This document shows, one piece after another, positions 51,980 through 60,703 of a DNA stretch of 64,000 nucleotides (positions within the stretch are counted from its first letter, which is position 1; the number at the start of each line of letters is the position of its first letter). Source of the DNA: Labilibaculum sp. (GTDB lineage: Bacteria; Bacteroidota; Bacteroidia; Bacteroidales; Marinifilaceae); NCBI GenBank assembly GCA_016342745.1, contig JAEINT010000004.1, forward strand, positions 248,001-312,000, written 5' to 3'. A program made the translations under genes and the position numbers. The notes under the pieces were generated by a model. That model saw only the letters and a program-made list of their open reading frames with translations, was not told the DNA's origin and did no database searches.

Positions 51980-53437
51980 CTACTTTTTAGAAAGTTGATC
52001 ATCTTTCTTTTCATTATTATGTAAGAATCCTTTACGCTCCATTTTACCCCAAGAACGATTCCCCATTAAATATTCAATATTCCCTTTTACTGCAAAAAAT
52101 AAAGTTAACGGATGCAGAATGAAAGGCTCTAAAAGAGCAGCTACCCACAAACGAAGAACATCCATTTTTCGCTCGTATCGATGAAAGGTTAACTCCTCGT
52201 ACAAAATAGCCCAAGTAGAGAAAAATACGGCAAAAGTATAGACAAATAAAGAAGTAACAAGAATAAAATTTAGACTCAAGTTATCCGTAAAGTATAGAAT
52301 AATTACATAAATAATACCTAACACCTCGATTAAAGGGGCTAGCCATTCAAATAAAAACCAAAATGGATAGCCTAATAAGCCCATTGCTCCATATTGTGGA
52401 GATAAAAATATTTTAGAATGATCGGTTAAGGTTTCTATTGTTCCTCTTGTCCATCTACTTCGCTGTCTACCTAAAACCTTTATATCTACAGGTGCCTCTG
52501 TCCAGCAAAGTGGATCTGGAATATATTCTATCTTGTATTTCTCTCTATTTTCAGACATATACCTACGGATACGAACAACCAACTCCATATCCTCACCAAT
52601 GGAATGCGCATAGCCACCACTTTGCACAACCACATCTCTATCGAACATACCCATTGCCCCAGAAATAATAATCAAACCATCTAATTGAGCCCAGGCCATT
52701 CGTCCCATTAAAAAGGAACGAGTATATTCCAGCACTTGCATTCTGGCCAATAAATTACTCGGAACTTTAACGTCGGTAATTCGTCCATTTTCAACCAAAC
52801 AGGAGTTGGCAATTCGAACCACTCCACCAGCTGCAATCACCCTTCGGTCAGTTCTCTCTAAAAATGGCTTCACCAATTTCAACACAGCATCTGGCTCCAA
52901 AATTGAATCGGCATCAATAGCCATAAACAATGCCTTATCGGAAACATTAATTCCAGCGTTCAAAGCATCAGCCTTCCCACCATTCTCCTTATCTACTACG
53001 ATCAGGTTGGAATAGGTTGATAGTTTTGATTTATATATCCCACGCACCTCTTTGGTAGGAATCTCCATATTCAAAGCAAAATCAACTCTCTCCAACTTGA
53101 AAGCCGTCCTCATATCATCAAAGGTAGAATCTGTACTACCATCATTAATTACAATTACATCGAAATTATTGTAATGAATCGTATAAATGGATTCCACATT
53201 ATCAACGATTGTTTTTGCTTCATTAAATGCTGGAACTAGAACAGAAACAGAAGGAGCTAAAGGAGAATCTAATATTACTTTATAATCAACAAAACTATTT
53301 TTCTTCAGGTAAAAATTTAAAGCAATACCAGAAATAATACTCAAAACGGTATAACTAAAAATCAATACGAATGCATAGGATATAAATATCCTATCCAAAA
53401 AATAGCTTATAAACCTTATAAATTCGTCGTAATTCAT
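51980..53437 (-). CDS. Processive family-2 glycosyltransferase (PgaC/cellulose-synthase-like)
   Basis: A 485-residue membrane enzyme. One N-terminal helix (FVLIFSYTVLSIISGIAL) precedes the GT2 domain: VLVPAFNEAKTIVDN, VINDGSTDST (D99), AIDADS (D175 and D177), SIGEDMELVVRI (281-283) and the processivity motif RQRSRW (324-329). C-terminal helices (WLAPLIEVLGIIYVIILYF, FILVTSLFVYTFAVFFSTW) follow. This is the architecture of poly-N-acetylglucosamine or hyaluronan-type synthases. It overlaps the upstream HEAT protein gene by 4 bp and is last in a cluster with a CotH kinase and a YaiO barrel. Confidence 0.93.
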   Translation of the reverse strand: MNYDEFIRFISYFLDRIFISYAFVLIFSYTVLSIISGIALNFYLKKNSFVDYKVILDSPLAPSVSVLVPAFNEAKTIVDNVESIYTIHYNNFDVIVINDGSTDSTFDDMRTAFKLERVDFALNMEIPTKEVRGIYKSKLSTYSNLIVVDKENGGKADALNAGINVSDKALFMAIDADSILEPDAVLKLVKPFLERTDRRVIAAGGVVRIANSCLVENGRITDVKVPSNLLARMQVLEYTRSFLMGRMAWAQLDGLIIISGAMGMFDRDVVVQSGGYAHSIGEDMELVVRIRRYMSENREKYKIEYIPDPLCWTEAPVDIKVLGRQRSRWTRGTIETLTDHSKIFLSPQYGAMGLLGYPFWFLFEWLAPLIEVLGIIYVIILYFTDNLSLNFILVTSLFVYTFAVFFSTWAILYEELTFHRYERKMDVLRLWVAALLEPFILHPLTLFFAVKGNIEYLMGNRSWGKMERKGFLHNNEKKDDQLSKK

Positions 53438-54627
53438 ATTCTCGGATCTAACACGTGCTTCACTATCCTCTTTAACTCTTCATCGCCACTTAAAGCTAAG
53501 GATTTCAGCTTATTTACTCCCACCTCACCAATTAATGCAATTGATTTGCAACATTCCAGTCTAATTTTAAATTCCTCATCATTAATATTTTCAAGCAAAA
53601 AACTCAATTCACTTTCCAACTTTAAATGTCCTATTGATCTAATGATATTAATTTGATTCGGTAACTCCTCGAGTAAAAATAGTTCTTTTAATTTACCAAC
53701 CGCCTCTTTATTTTCAAGATCCACAAGCGTCTTAATCACCTTCCCTTTTACCAAATCATTATCATGACTTACCAATTTAAGCACTTCTGGCACTGCCTCA
53801 TTCTGCTTTAAAATTCGAATCATATCAAGGCAGAACATCACAACAGAATCGTTCCAATGATTTAGCCACAAATGAAATTCAGGTATTTCAATTCTCTTTT
53901 TACGGATCAAATCAAAAACATTAATTTGCTCCCATACCGTAAATGGCTTCTCCTGTGAATCAAGAAAAGCAAAAGGGACAAAAGGCAGCAATTTTATCAA
54001 TCCCATTTGAGATTCAATACGAAGAATTTCGTTAGGCTTTTGAAGATAATCCATAATTCGCTTATTTTCACTCTTCACCCTCATGTGACTCAACTCTCTG
54101 ATACCTTTAATTTTTTGATGCCATCTTTTTCGAAGTTTATTTACAGAGTCCTCATTTAATTTCAAATCCAAATATAACTTTCTAATTTTTCTACTTACTA
54201 CTTTATTTTCAGCAGTATCAATAGCAATTAGAACGGCAGTAAAAACTTTTCTGTGAAATTTCGACTTTAAGCTTTTCAACTCTTTAAACTCTTCATCAGT
54301 CAATTCATCAATTAAAAAGCGAACAGCATAACCAGAATACTTTCTGAACAATCGCTCATATCTTTCCTTACGATAAGCGATATATAATTTTGAAAATATA
54401 ATTGAAGGCAATAACACCATAAGTGCAATAGCAAAAATAATAATCATATAAATGATCAACCTATTTAGCACATTATATGGTAAGCGTTCAAAAGTGTAAT
54501 TAATTAACGCCTCTACCCTCTCAAATATTGAATTGAACAAATCTAGAAACACAAGCGAGACCCCGAACGTACCATGAGTACATTCAACTATGCTATAAAA
54601 AATGATATTTATAAATGACAAATACAT
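53434..54627 (-). CDS. Membrane-anchored HEAT-repeat protein
   Basis: A 397-residue protein with an N-terminal membrane helix (LNRLIIYMIIIFAIALMVLLPSIIF) followed by cytoplasmic helical repeats. The C-terminal half has HEAT-like pairs (VPEVLKLVSHDNDLVKGKVIKTLVDLENKEAVGKLKELFL, LKLESELSFLLENINDEEFKIRLECCKSIALIGEVGVNKL). It overlaps the GT2 synthase gene by 4 bp, so the two are translationally coupled. It is plausibly a scaffold or regulator for the synthase. Its exact family name is not recognised. Confidence 0.82.
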   Translation of the reverse strand: MYLSFINIIFYSIVECTHGTFGVSLVFLDLFNSIFERVEALINYTFERLPYNVLNRLIIYMIIIFAIALMVLLPSIIFSKLYIAYRKERYERLFRKYSGYAVRFLIDELTDEEFKELKSLKSKFHRKVFTAVLIAIDTAENKVVSRKIRKLYLDLKLNEDSVNKLRKRWHQKIKGIRELSHMRVKSENKRIMDYLQKPNEILRIESQMGLIKLLPFVPFAFLDSQEKPFTVWEQINVFDLIRKKRIEIPEFHLWLNHWNDSVVMFCLDMIRILKQNEAVPEVLKLVSHDNDLVKGKVIKTLVDLENKEAVGKLKELFLLEELPNQINIIRSIGHLKLESELSFLLENINDEEFKIRLECCKSIALIGEVGVNKLKSLALSGDEELKRIVKHVLDPRI

Positions 54628-54641
54628 ATTTAGGTCCTACT

Positions 54642-55928
54642 CTATTTTTTCAATTCCTTATTTAGAAAATCAATTCGTTTATTTAAAAATGACTTTAAGC
54701 CCGGTATAAATGCTCCCGCATCATTATAATCTCCAATCGTTTCATTAATGTTCTTCTCAAAATCCTCATTACTATACATCTTATGCGTATCGTAATAGAC
54801 CGATCTACGAATCCTCAATGTCAATTTATCAATTTCGTCACCCAAGGCAATTTTTGAAAATTTATCATCAAGTAAATGGTTGATATAGTCGAGATAAAAT
54901 TTGCGATATTCAGGATTCGCAAATATGAATTTCATTAATGGACTATTCTTTTTCTCATACTGATAGAAAATATCCAATTGCTGAGCTTGTTCCAAATTAA
55001 ACTCTGGACTAAAAGCGCAAAAGGCATAATTTCCATCATAAGGAATCCATTCAAATTTTTCCGTTTGCTTATTTTTATACAAGTAAAAATTATGTCGATA
55101 ATGAATGTTATAAGCATCGATATTAACGAACAAATTAGTGATTGCAAAAATCTTCAAACAGTCCTCAATGTTGAACATTTCCTCAAAATCTACCAAGGCT
55201 TCATTCTCCTTTCCATTAACAACTTTAATTAAATCAATCAGATCAGAAAAACCATCTATCGAATCTTTCTTGTTTCTATAACTATTCTGATAATCTATAA
55301 TTTGATCACCTAAAAATTCAAAGCTTGCCTTAGGTTCCCCTTTAAAGAATGCACCTTTCTTATTTTGAAAATTACGCTTTAAAAAGCCTTTATTAATCTC
55401 TTCTACTAAAGAATACAAGCCCATATATTCACCGTTCACATATACATTAGCGTAAGTACATCGGGGTGCTGGCAAACCTTCTTTTCTCATAAAATCGAGA
55501 TAAAGCTTTTCCCTTAAAAAACTGGGATCTCGAAAAGCATTATTCAAATTAATAGTCTTTAAACCATCTAATTTTTGCTTTTTAATATACTTCCCAAAAT
55601 TAATTTTCAGTGACTTCTTTTTCCCAGGATAAAATTCAAAGGAAGACTCTCCCTTTATTCTAACGCCACTGCTATAAAACTTAACCCCATCAACTTCAAC
55701 ATTAGCTTGCATATATTTTTTAATTTCCAGAGAATCCCTCTCCTTCTTCATCAAAAACAATGAATCCCAAGGATTACTTTGAAGAAAGCTAATACGCACT
55801 TCATGAATTACATCTACTCCAAATATTCTGTCTCCACACAATGAATCTTTCTTTTCAGAAACATCCTGAGCAAATATTGGTGATGCATATAACAATCCTA
55901 ACATTAGGATATTTAAAAATCTATTCAT
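54642..55928 (-). CDS. CotH-family atypical kinase, secreted
   Basis: A 428-residue protein with a signal peptide (MNRFLNILMLGLLYASPIFAQ). The CotH kinase core is visible: GVKFYSSGVRIKGESSFEFYPGKKKSLKINF, LREKLYLDFMRKEGLPAPRCTYANVYVNGEYMGLYSLVEEINKGFLKRNF, and the metal/catalytic region FEWIPYDGNYAF. CotH in Bacillus phosphorylates spore-coat proteins; exported homologues are common in Bacteroidota, often with unknown substrates. Here it is in an operon with YaiO and a GT2 synthase, 5 bp after the YaiO gene, so it may phosphorylate a polymer or an export component. Confidence 0.9.
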   Translation of the reverse strand: MNRFLNILMLGLLYASPIFAQDVSEKKDSLCGDRIFGVDVIHEVRISFLQSNPWDSLFLMKKERDSLEIKKYMQANVEVDGVKFYSSGVRIKGESSFEFYPGKKKSLKINFGKYIKKQKLDGLKTINLNNAFRDPSFLREKLYLDFMRKEGLPAPRCTYANVYVNGEYMGLYSLVEEINKGFLKRNFQNKKGAFFKGEPKASFEFLGDQIIDYQNSYRNKKDSIDGFSDLIDLIKVVNGKENEALVDFEEMFNIEDCLKIFAITNLFVNIDAYNIHYRHNFYLYKNKQTEKFEWIPYDGNYAFCAFSPEFNLEQAQQLDIFYQYEKKNSPLMKFIFANPEYRKFYLDYINHLLDDKFSKIALGDEIDKLTLRIRRSVYYDTHKMYSNEDFEKNINETIGDYNDAGAFIPGLKSFLNKRIDFLNKELKK

Positions 55929-55933
55929 ACCAT

Positions 55934-57229
55934 TTAAAATTGATAAGACAACTTAAGGGATAATGATATCACATCTCGTTTCACATCCACTAAATACTCT
56001 TCTTTTTCATATCCTAATCGAAGCAAGTAAATAAAACGATCGGTAAACAGACGATCTTGATATGAAAGACGAATTTTTTGGCTTTTGTAATTATAAGTAT
56101 CAAAAGATGAAATATTTCCTTTTGGTTCATCTGGCGAAACTCCAGTACCCAATTGCAATCCAAAATAATTCTTAGCGTTTCGTAAATAGCGTCTTACCGA
56201 CAACCAATAAGATTGAGATACTTCACTATTCTTAGGAGTAAGATAGGTTCTGAAGTTGAACCAATAGTTACGATAATACTTCCCTAAGGAAGCAGTATAA
56301 ATGTATATGTCCTTGCTGCCAGAGTCAGAATCGAACTGAAGGAAACGAAGTCCAGCAGAAATTTCGAAAGACTTGGGTAATTTACGATACAATTCAGCAC
56401 CTGCTCTATGTCTTGGAAATAGATTATCAGGTGAATATCCATAACTTAAATAAGCATAACTCTTCTTAGAAATCTTAGGGTAAGCATCCAACTCAAATTG
56501 TTTTGAAACTTCATTAGACCAGAAACTTTCTCCTGAAGAAATTAAATCGCCTAAATTAATTTTCGCAATCAAACTCCCCCATGAATTTCTTCTCGCAAGT
56601 TGAAATGAACTAAGATGCCATCTTCTCTCATAAGGCTCATCGAAATATTCAAAATCATGTTTGTAAACCGCCTTGTAAATCATTTTAGACGATCGATATT
56701 TTTTTAACAAAGCTACTCCTTCTTCACTTCCAGGATTCAACTCTAATAATTCATCTATAGTTTGCATTGACTTTCTGTCGTTGCCTGTATTTTGATATAA
56801 TTTCGCCTTTTTAACTAAAAACAGTTCATCATTCGGAAAAAAGGATTGACCATATTCACAATAAAAAATTGCTTTAGATGGATTTCCAGCCCAAGATTCC
56901 AAGTCAATCATTGCCATAACAGCATCCTTATTGTCTAAATCTTCTTTTAAAACTTTATCCAACTCCACCCTAGCAGAATCAAAATTTTTCTCCCAGGAAA
57001 ATGTTCTTCCAATTAATATTCTTGCATCATAATATTTAGGGTTCTCCTCTAATATTCGATAACAAATACTTCGAGCTTCTGCCTTTTTTCCAGAAAAAGC
57101 TAATCCTTTTGCTCGTTGAAATTCACCAGATATACTCGCTATTTTTCCAATGTCATTTTGCGCCGATGCAAAATTAACCGAACAAATAACATTTAATAAA
57201 ACTATAAAAAGAGATAAAATTCTAATCAT
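55934..57229 (-). CDS. YaiO-family outer membrane barrel with TPR domain
   Basis: A 431-residue protein with a signal peptide ending NFASA. Residues ~28-170 are tetratricopeptide-like (AKGLAFSGKKAEARSICYRILEENPKYYDARILIGRTFSWEKNFDSARVELDKVL). The C-terminal ~240 residues are a beta-barrel of the YaiO type (FPRHRAGAELYRKLPKSFEISAGLRFLQF, YTASLGKYYRNYWFNFRTYLTPKN, QSYWLSVRRYLRNAKNYFGLQLGTG) ending LSLKLSYQF. TPR plus barrel mirrors PgaA/BcsC-type polysaccharide export proteins. It lies between an unknown membrane protein gene and cotH. Confidence 0.92.
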   Translation of the reverse strand: MIRILSLFIVLLNVICSVNFASAQNDIGKIASISGEFQRAKGLAFSGKKAEARSICYRILEENPKYYDARILIGRTFSWEKNFDSARVELDKVLKEDLDNKDAVMAMIDLESWAGNPSKAIFYCEYGQSFFPNDELFLVKKAKLYQNTGNDRKSMQTIDELLELNPGSEEGVALLKKYRSSKMIYKAVYKHDFEYFDEPYERRWHLSSFQLARRNSWGSLIAKINLGDLISSGESFWSNEVSKQFELDAYPKISKKSYAYLSYGYSPDNLFPRHRAGAELYRKLPKSFEISAGLRFLQFDSDSGSKDIYIYTASLGKYYRNYWFNFRTYLTPKNSEVSQSYWLSVRRYLRNAKNYFGLQLGTGVSPDEPKGNISSFDTYNYKSQKIRLSYQDRLFTDRFIYLLRLGYEKEEYLVDVKRDVISLSLKLSYQF

Positions 57230-57330
57230 TCGCTTTAATTTTTATATACTTTATACTTTACAATAATCACACTTAAATAACAGCCTGCAAATTACGAACA
57301 ATAATTTCATATTGTCAAATATAATTTAAC

Positions 57331-58503
57331 TTAATCTAGATATCTTATTTTCCTAGCCTTACGGGCTACTATACTATCCATAACGTTCCCCATAAATGGT
57401 CGATAATACTTCCAAAAGAACATTTTTCTATCCTTAACTTGATTTGCACTATAAAATGCACCACTTAATTTATTCACTCCTCTGAAATATGAGGAGTAGA
57501 TTCCCATCTCATTATCAGAAAAATCACAAGCAAAATAGAGAAACCTATATTTATCATCATGTTCTATGATCGCAGGAAATCGATTTGGTAAATTATAATG
57601 ATCCAATAACTTTTGTCCTGCTTCAGTCACATCTAATTTAAACCATGCTAACACATGATTTCTTTCATCTGTTGTATTAATATCAAACCAAAATGGATAA
57701 TAAATTTTTTCTGGAACATTATACTGCAAATGCGTACTCAATTCACTTTCTAATACAGGGAAACGTTGTTTTAAATGCAGTTTAGCATCTAAAATGACAA
57801 TTCTTTCTTTGTCATCAACCAATACAATTCCTGCTTTGTTAAATTTGTATTCTTTCTTGTAATTCTTTCGGTAAAGATTTGGAATCCATTTCGGAATCTC
57901 CGGATCCAGAATCGTATCTAATGTTTGATAATACTTACCAACCCAACCTTTCCATCGCACTCCTAATAACTCCTCTGTCTGTCTTCTTATAACAGGTTTT
58001 GTTGGAGATGCGTAAAGATTAAATTCCGCAATTATCGTTTTTCCTTTTCTTTTCATCTCTCGAAGCAAATTAAACTCAGCTTCTTTTAAACCACCATAAA
58101 ACAAGGAAATTGTATCTTTTCCATAATCTGGATGATCTTTCCAATTGGAATTATAAATCCCATAGGTATCTGCAAAAAAGGCAACATCCAAAGAATCTGC
58201 CACCCTCTCCAAACCCCTCTTACCTAGAACCTTTAGGTCCTTAATCCTATATCTACCATCATCTTCAGGATGAAAACCATAAAAATCTTCAGCAAAATTA
58301 TATTCATCTCCATCTGGCTTTACCCAACGTTTTTGATTGGCTACCCAAAAAAAGGAAAGGTGTTCAGAAAAATTCCCATTCGGAGTTGTTTTATCCAACA
58401 CCAAAAGGTTAATTTGCTCCTGATCCATAAGCTTCCAACTAATCCATGAAATCACTGGAATCAATAAAAACAAAAAAATAATTACACGTAGTAATTTCCA
58501 CAT
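57331..58503 (-). CDS. Membrane-anchored protein of unknown function in the polysaccharide cluster
   Basis: A 390-residue protein from the ATG at 58503; the longer frame begins with TTG. An N-terminal hydrophobic helix (LLRVIIFLFLLIPVISWISWKLM) anchors a periplasmic domain. The domain begins INLLVLDKTTPNGNFSEHLSFFWVANQKRW and contains VAFFADTYGIYNSNW, LFYGGLKEAEFNLLREMKRKGKTIIAEFN and TEELLGVRWKGWVGKYYQ, which look like an alpha/beta Rossmann or GATase1-like fold. No family is recognised with confidence. It is 101 bp upstream of the YaiO gene on the same strand and probably first gene of the operon. Confidence 0.72.
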   Translation of the reverse strand: MWKLLRVIIFLFLLIPVISWISWKLMDQEQINLLVLDKTTPNGNFSEHLSFFWVANQKRWVKPDGDEYNFAEDFYGFHPEDDGRYRIKDLKVLGKRGLERVADSLDVAFFADTYGIYNSNWKDHPDYGKDTISLFYGGLKEAEFNLLREMKRKGKTIIAEFNLYASPTKPVIRRQTEELLGVRWKGWVGKYYQTLDTILDPEIPKWIPNLYRKNYKKEYKFNKAGIVLVDDKERIVILDAKLHLKQRFPVLESELSTHLQYNVPEKIYYPFWFDINTTDERNHVLAWFKLDVTEAGQKLLDHYNLPNRFPAIIEHDDKYRFLYFACDFSDNEMGIYSSYFRGVNKLSGAFYSANQVKDRKMFFWKYYRPFMGNVMDSIVARKARKIRYLD

Positions 58504-58708
58504 CTGCTCTTTTCTTTTTAATATTACTGCAAAACTCACCTTTATAACGGGTTTACACAAGCTAAGGTTTGTTTTTTTTGATAAGTAAATTCTTATTATG
58601 GACGTAAGACTCCATTTTATACATCACAATCGTTTTATTTTTTATCTAAATCATTTAAAACAATTGCTTAAACAACGTTTTTCGTCAATTAATCAAACAA
58701 TTTAATCC

Positions 58709-59158
58709 ATGAGAAAAATCCTCAAACTTAATTTCTTTTTTTTGATCGCATTCCTATTTTGTTCGATAGCGACTCATGGTCAAACAATAGAAAAACAAGA
58801 AGAAATCAATTTAGAAAACACAAAACAGAATTTAGCCGTAATTTGGACCAGTGGTGATCGAGATGTTGCACTAAAAATGGTCTTTATGTATACTAATTAC
58901 TCCTCAAAAATGAAATGGTGGGATAAAATAAATCTTGTTGTTTGGGGACCATCTGCCAAATTGTTAAGTGAAGATAAGGAACTACAAGATTATGTTGCTA
59001 AAATGCAAAAATCTGGCGTAACTATTTTTGCTTGCAAGGCTTGTGCAGATTCATATGGAGTTAGCACCAAATTAGAAAGCTTAGGTATTGATGTTAAGTA
59101 TATGGGAAAACCACTAACAGAATACCTTCAAAAAGATTATAAAGTAATTACCTTTTAA
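58709..59158 (+). CDS. Secreted DsrE-family protein
   Basis: A 149-residue protein with a signal peptide (LNFFFLIAFLFCSIATHGQ) and a DsrE-like domain: LAVIWTSGDRDVALKMVFMYTNYSSK, INLVVWGPSAKLLSEDKELQDYV, GVTIFACKACADSYGV. The Cys pair in CKAC sits where DsrE/TusD-like proteins have their sulfur-relay Cys, but the role of exported homologues is unknown. The next gene starts 9 bp downstream, suggesting cotranscription with the DUF2461 protein. Confidence 0.88.
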   Translation: MRKILKLNFFFLIAFLFCSIATHGQTIEKQEEINLENTKQNLAVIWTSGDRDVALKMVFMYTNYSSKMKWWDKINLVVWGPSAKLLSEDKELQDYVAKMQKSGVTIFACKACADSYGVSTKLESLGIDVKYMGKPLTEYLQKDYKVITF

Positions 59159-59167
59159 TAAAATGAA

Positions 59168-59830
59168 ATGCTCAACAATTCAATATATGAGTTCCTTCTA
59201 GAACTTAGAGAAAATAATAATCGTGATTGGTTTCATGCGAACAAGGAAAAATACGATAAAGCAAAAAAGGATTTTGAATTTTTTATCGAATTGGTAATCG
59301 AACAACTGAAAACAGTCGATCCCAACATATCAGGTCTGCAAGCCAAAGATTGCATCTATAGAATCTATAGAGATACTCGGTTTTCAAATAACAAGATTCC
59401 TTACAAAACCAATTTTGGCGCATTTTTATCGACAGGAGGTAGAAAAAGCAAGTATGCAGGCTATTTTATTCAAATTGAACCTGAAAGATGTTTTATTGGT
59501 GGCGGATGCTATAAGCCGGATTCTAAAACCCTTAAAGCAATTCGCGAAGAAATTTTTCACTTGCCTACAGATTTCAAAACGATTATTGATGATGCAGAAT
59601 TTACAAAACAGTTTTCCGAATTATATGATGATAAACTAAAAACAGCTCCAAGGGGTTATGCTAAAGATTTTGAATACATCAACTTATTAAATTACAAAAG
59701 TTATGTTGGAACCAAATCCATAAGTGATGAAATCGCAAATTCTGATCGACTTTCAGTTGAAATCAATCAGGTATTTAAAGCATTATATCCTCTAAATCAA
59801 TTTCTAAATGAAATTATTGCCGATATCTAA
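59168..59830 (+). CDS. DUF2461 family protein
   Basis: A 220-residue cytoplasmic protein of the DUF2461/TIGR02453 type. It shows FLLELRENNNRDWFHANKEKYDKAKKDF, YRIYRDTRFSNNKIPYKTNFGAFLSTGG and YAGYFIQIEPERCFIGGGCYKPDSKTLKAIREEI, which are the family's hallmark segments. The function of the family is unknown; a basic, phosphate-binding-like RDTRFSxxKxPYK motif is the most conserved. It starts 9 bp after the DsrE gene. Confidence 0.92.
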   Translation: MLNNSIYEFLLELRENNNRDWFHANKEKYDKAKKDFEFFIELVIEQLKTVDPNISGLQAKDCIYRIYRDTRFSNNKIPYKTNFGAFLSTGGRKSKYAGYFIQIEPERCFIGGGCYKPDSKTLKAIREEIFHLPTDFKTIIDDAEFTKQFSELYDDKLKTAPRGYAKDFEYINLLNYKSYVGTKSISDEIANSDRLSVEINQVFKALYPLNQFLNEIIADI

Positions 59831-59963
59831 TAAAGAACCAAAGTATCGTTCAAAAAACAAGAATGGTTTATTGATTAGGGAATTTGAGGCATTAACAAAG
59901 AATAACATCTTTTAAAGAATATCAATTGTTGTTTTATGCAAACTTTGCTTATTTCGCTTCGTA

Positions 59964-60572
59964 ATGGCAAGTGTGAACGATAATAGTAAATACATACGAC
60001 TTGTAAGGGAGTTTGTTACAGAATTGCTTTGTAAACTTCCGAGTAATATGTGCTACCACAACCTCAAGCATACAGAAGAGGTTGTTGATGCATGTATATT
60101 ATTAGCCGTACACAGCAAGTTAAACCCAATAGAAAAAGAAATACTCATCATTTCTGCCTGGTTTCATGATGCTGGACATATCAAGACTTACTTTGGTCAC
60201 GAAATAGCAGGAGCCGATTTAGCTGAAAAATTTCTTAGGAAAATCAAATATCCTTCCGAAAGAATTAGGGAAGTCAGCGCTTGTATTTTGTGTACACATT
60301 ACCCTCCTAATCCACAAAATCAAATACAAAAAATTCTTTGTGATGCAGACATGTTTCATCTTACTTTAAATGACTACGAAGACAGATGCCTTAAGTTAAA
60401 ACAAGAAATTGAATCGGTCAGCAATTGCAATATCCCCTTACAATCTTGGTATGATAAAAATATCGATTTCCTGAAAAAGCAATTCTACTTCTCAAAGTAT
60501 GGAAAAAAGCTGTTCAGTAAATTAAAGGAATCTAATCTAAACAAGTTCATTTGTAATCATTGCAATACTTAA
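59964..60572 (+). CDS. HD-domain phosphohydrolase
   Basis: A 202-residue HD-superfamily protein. Metal-binding residues: YHNLKHTEEV (H32/H36), SAWFHDAGHIKTYFGHEIAGA (H68-D69, H79) and ILCDADMFHLT. This is the general hydrolase arrangement acting on nucleotides or nucleotide second messengers, but no more exact substrate can be given. The C-terminus is basic with a late Cys pair (ICNHCNT). It is separated by 133 bp from the DUF2461 gene. Confidence 0.87.
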   Translation: MASVNDNSKYIRLVREFVTELLCKLPSNMCYHNLKHTEEVVDACILLAVHSKLNPIEKEILIISAWFHDAGHIKTYFGHEIAGADLAEKFLRKIKYPSERIREVSACILCTHYPPNPQNQIQKILCDADMFHLTLNDYEDRCLKLKQEIESVSNCNIPLQSWYDKNIDFLKKQFYFSKYGKKLFSKLKESNLNKFICNHCNT

Positions 60573-60703
60573 TTTTCTTATCAGAATAAATTACAAATTG
60601 TATCATTCACTCAACAGTCCAAGTCTGACAACACCATTAAGTTAATATATATTCATTCCATTTTCTTATTTTACTATATTCATAAAATTGTAAACTAAGA
60701 TTA

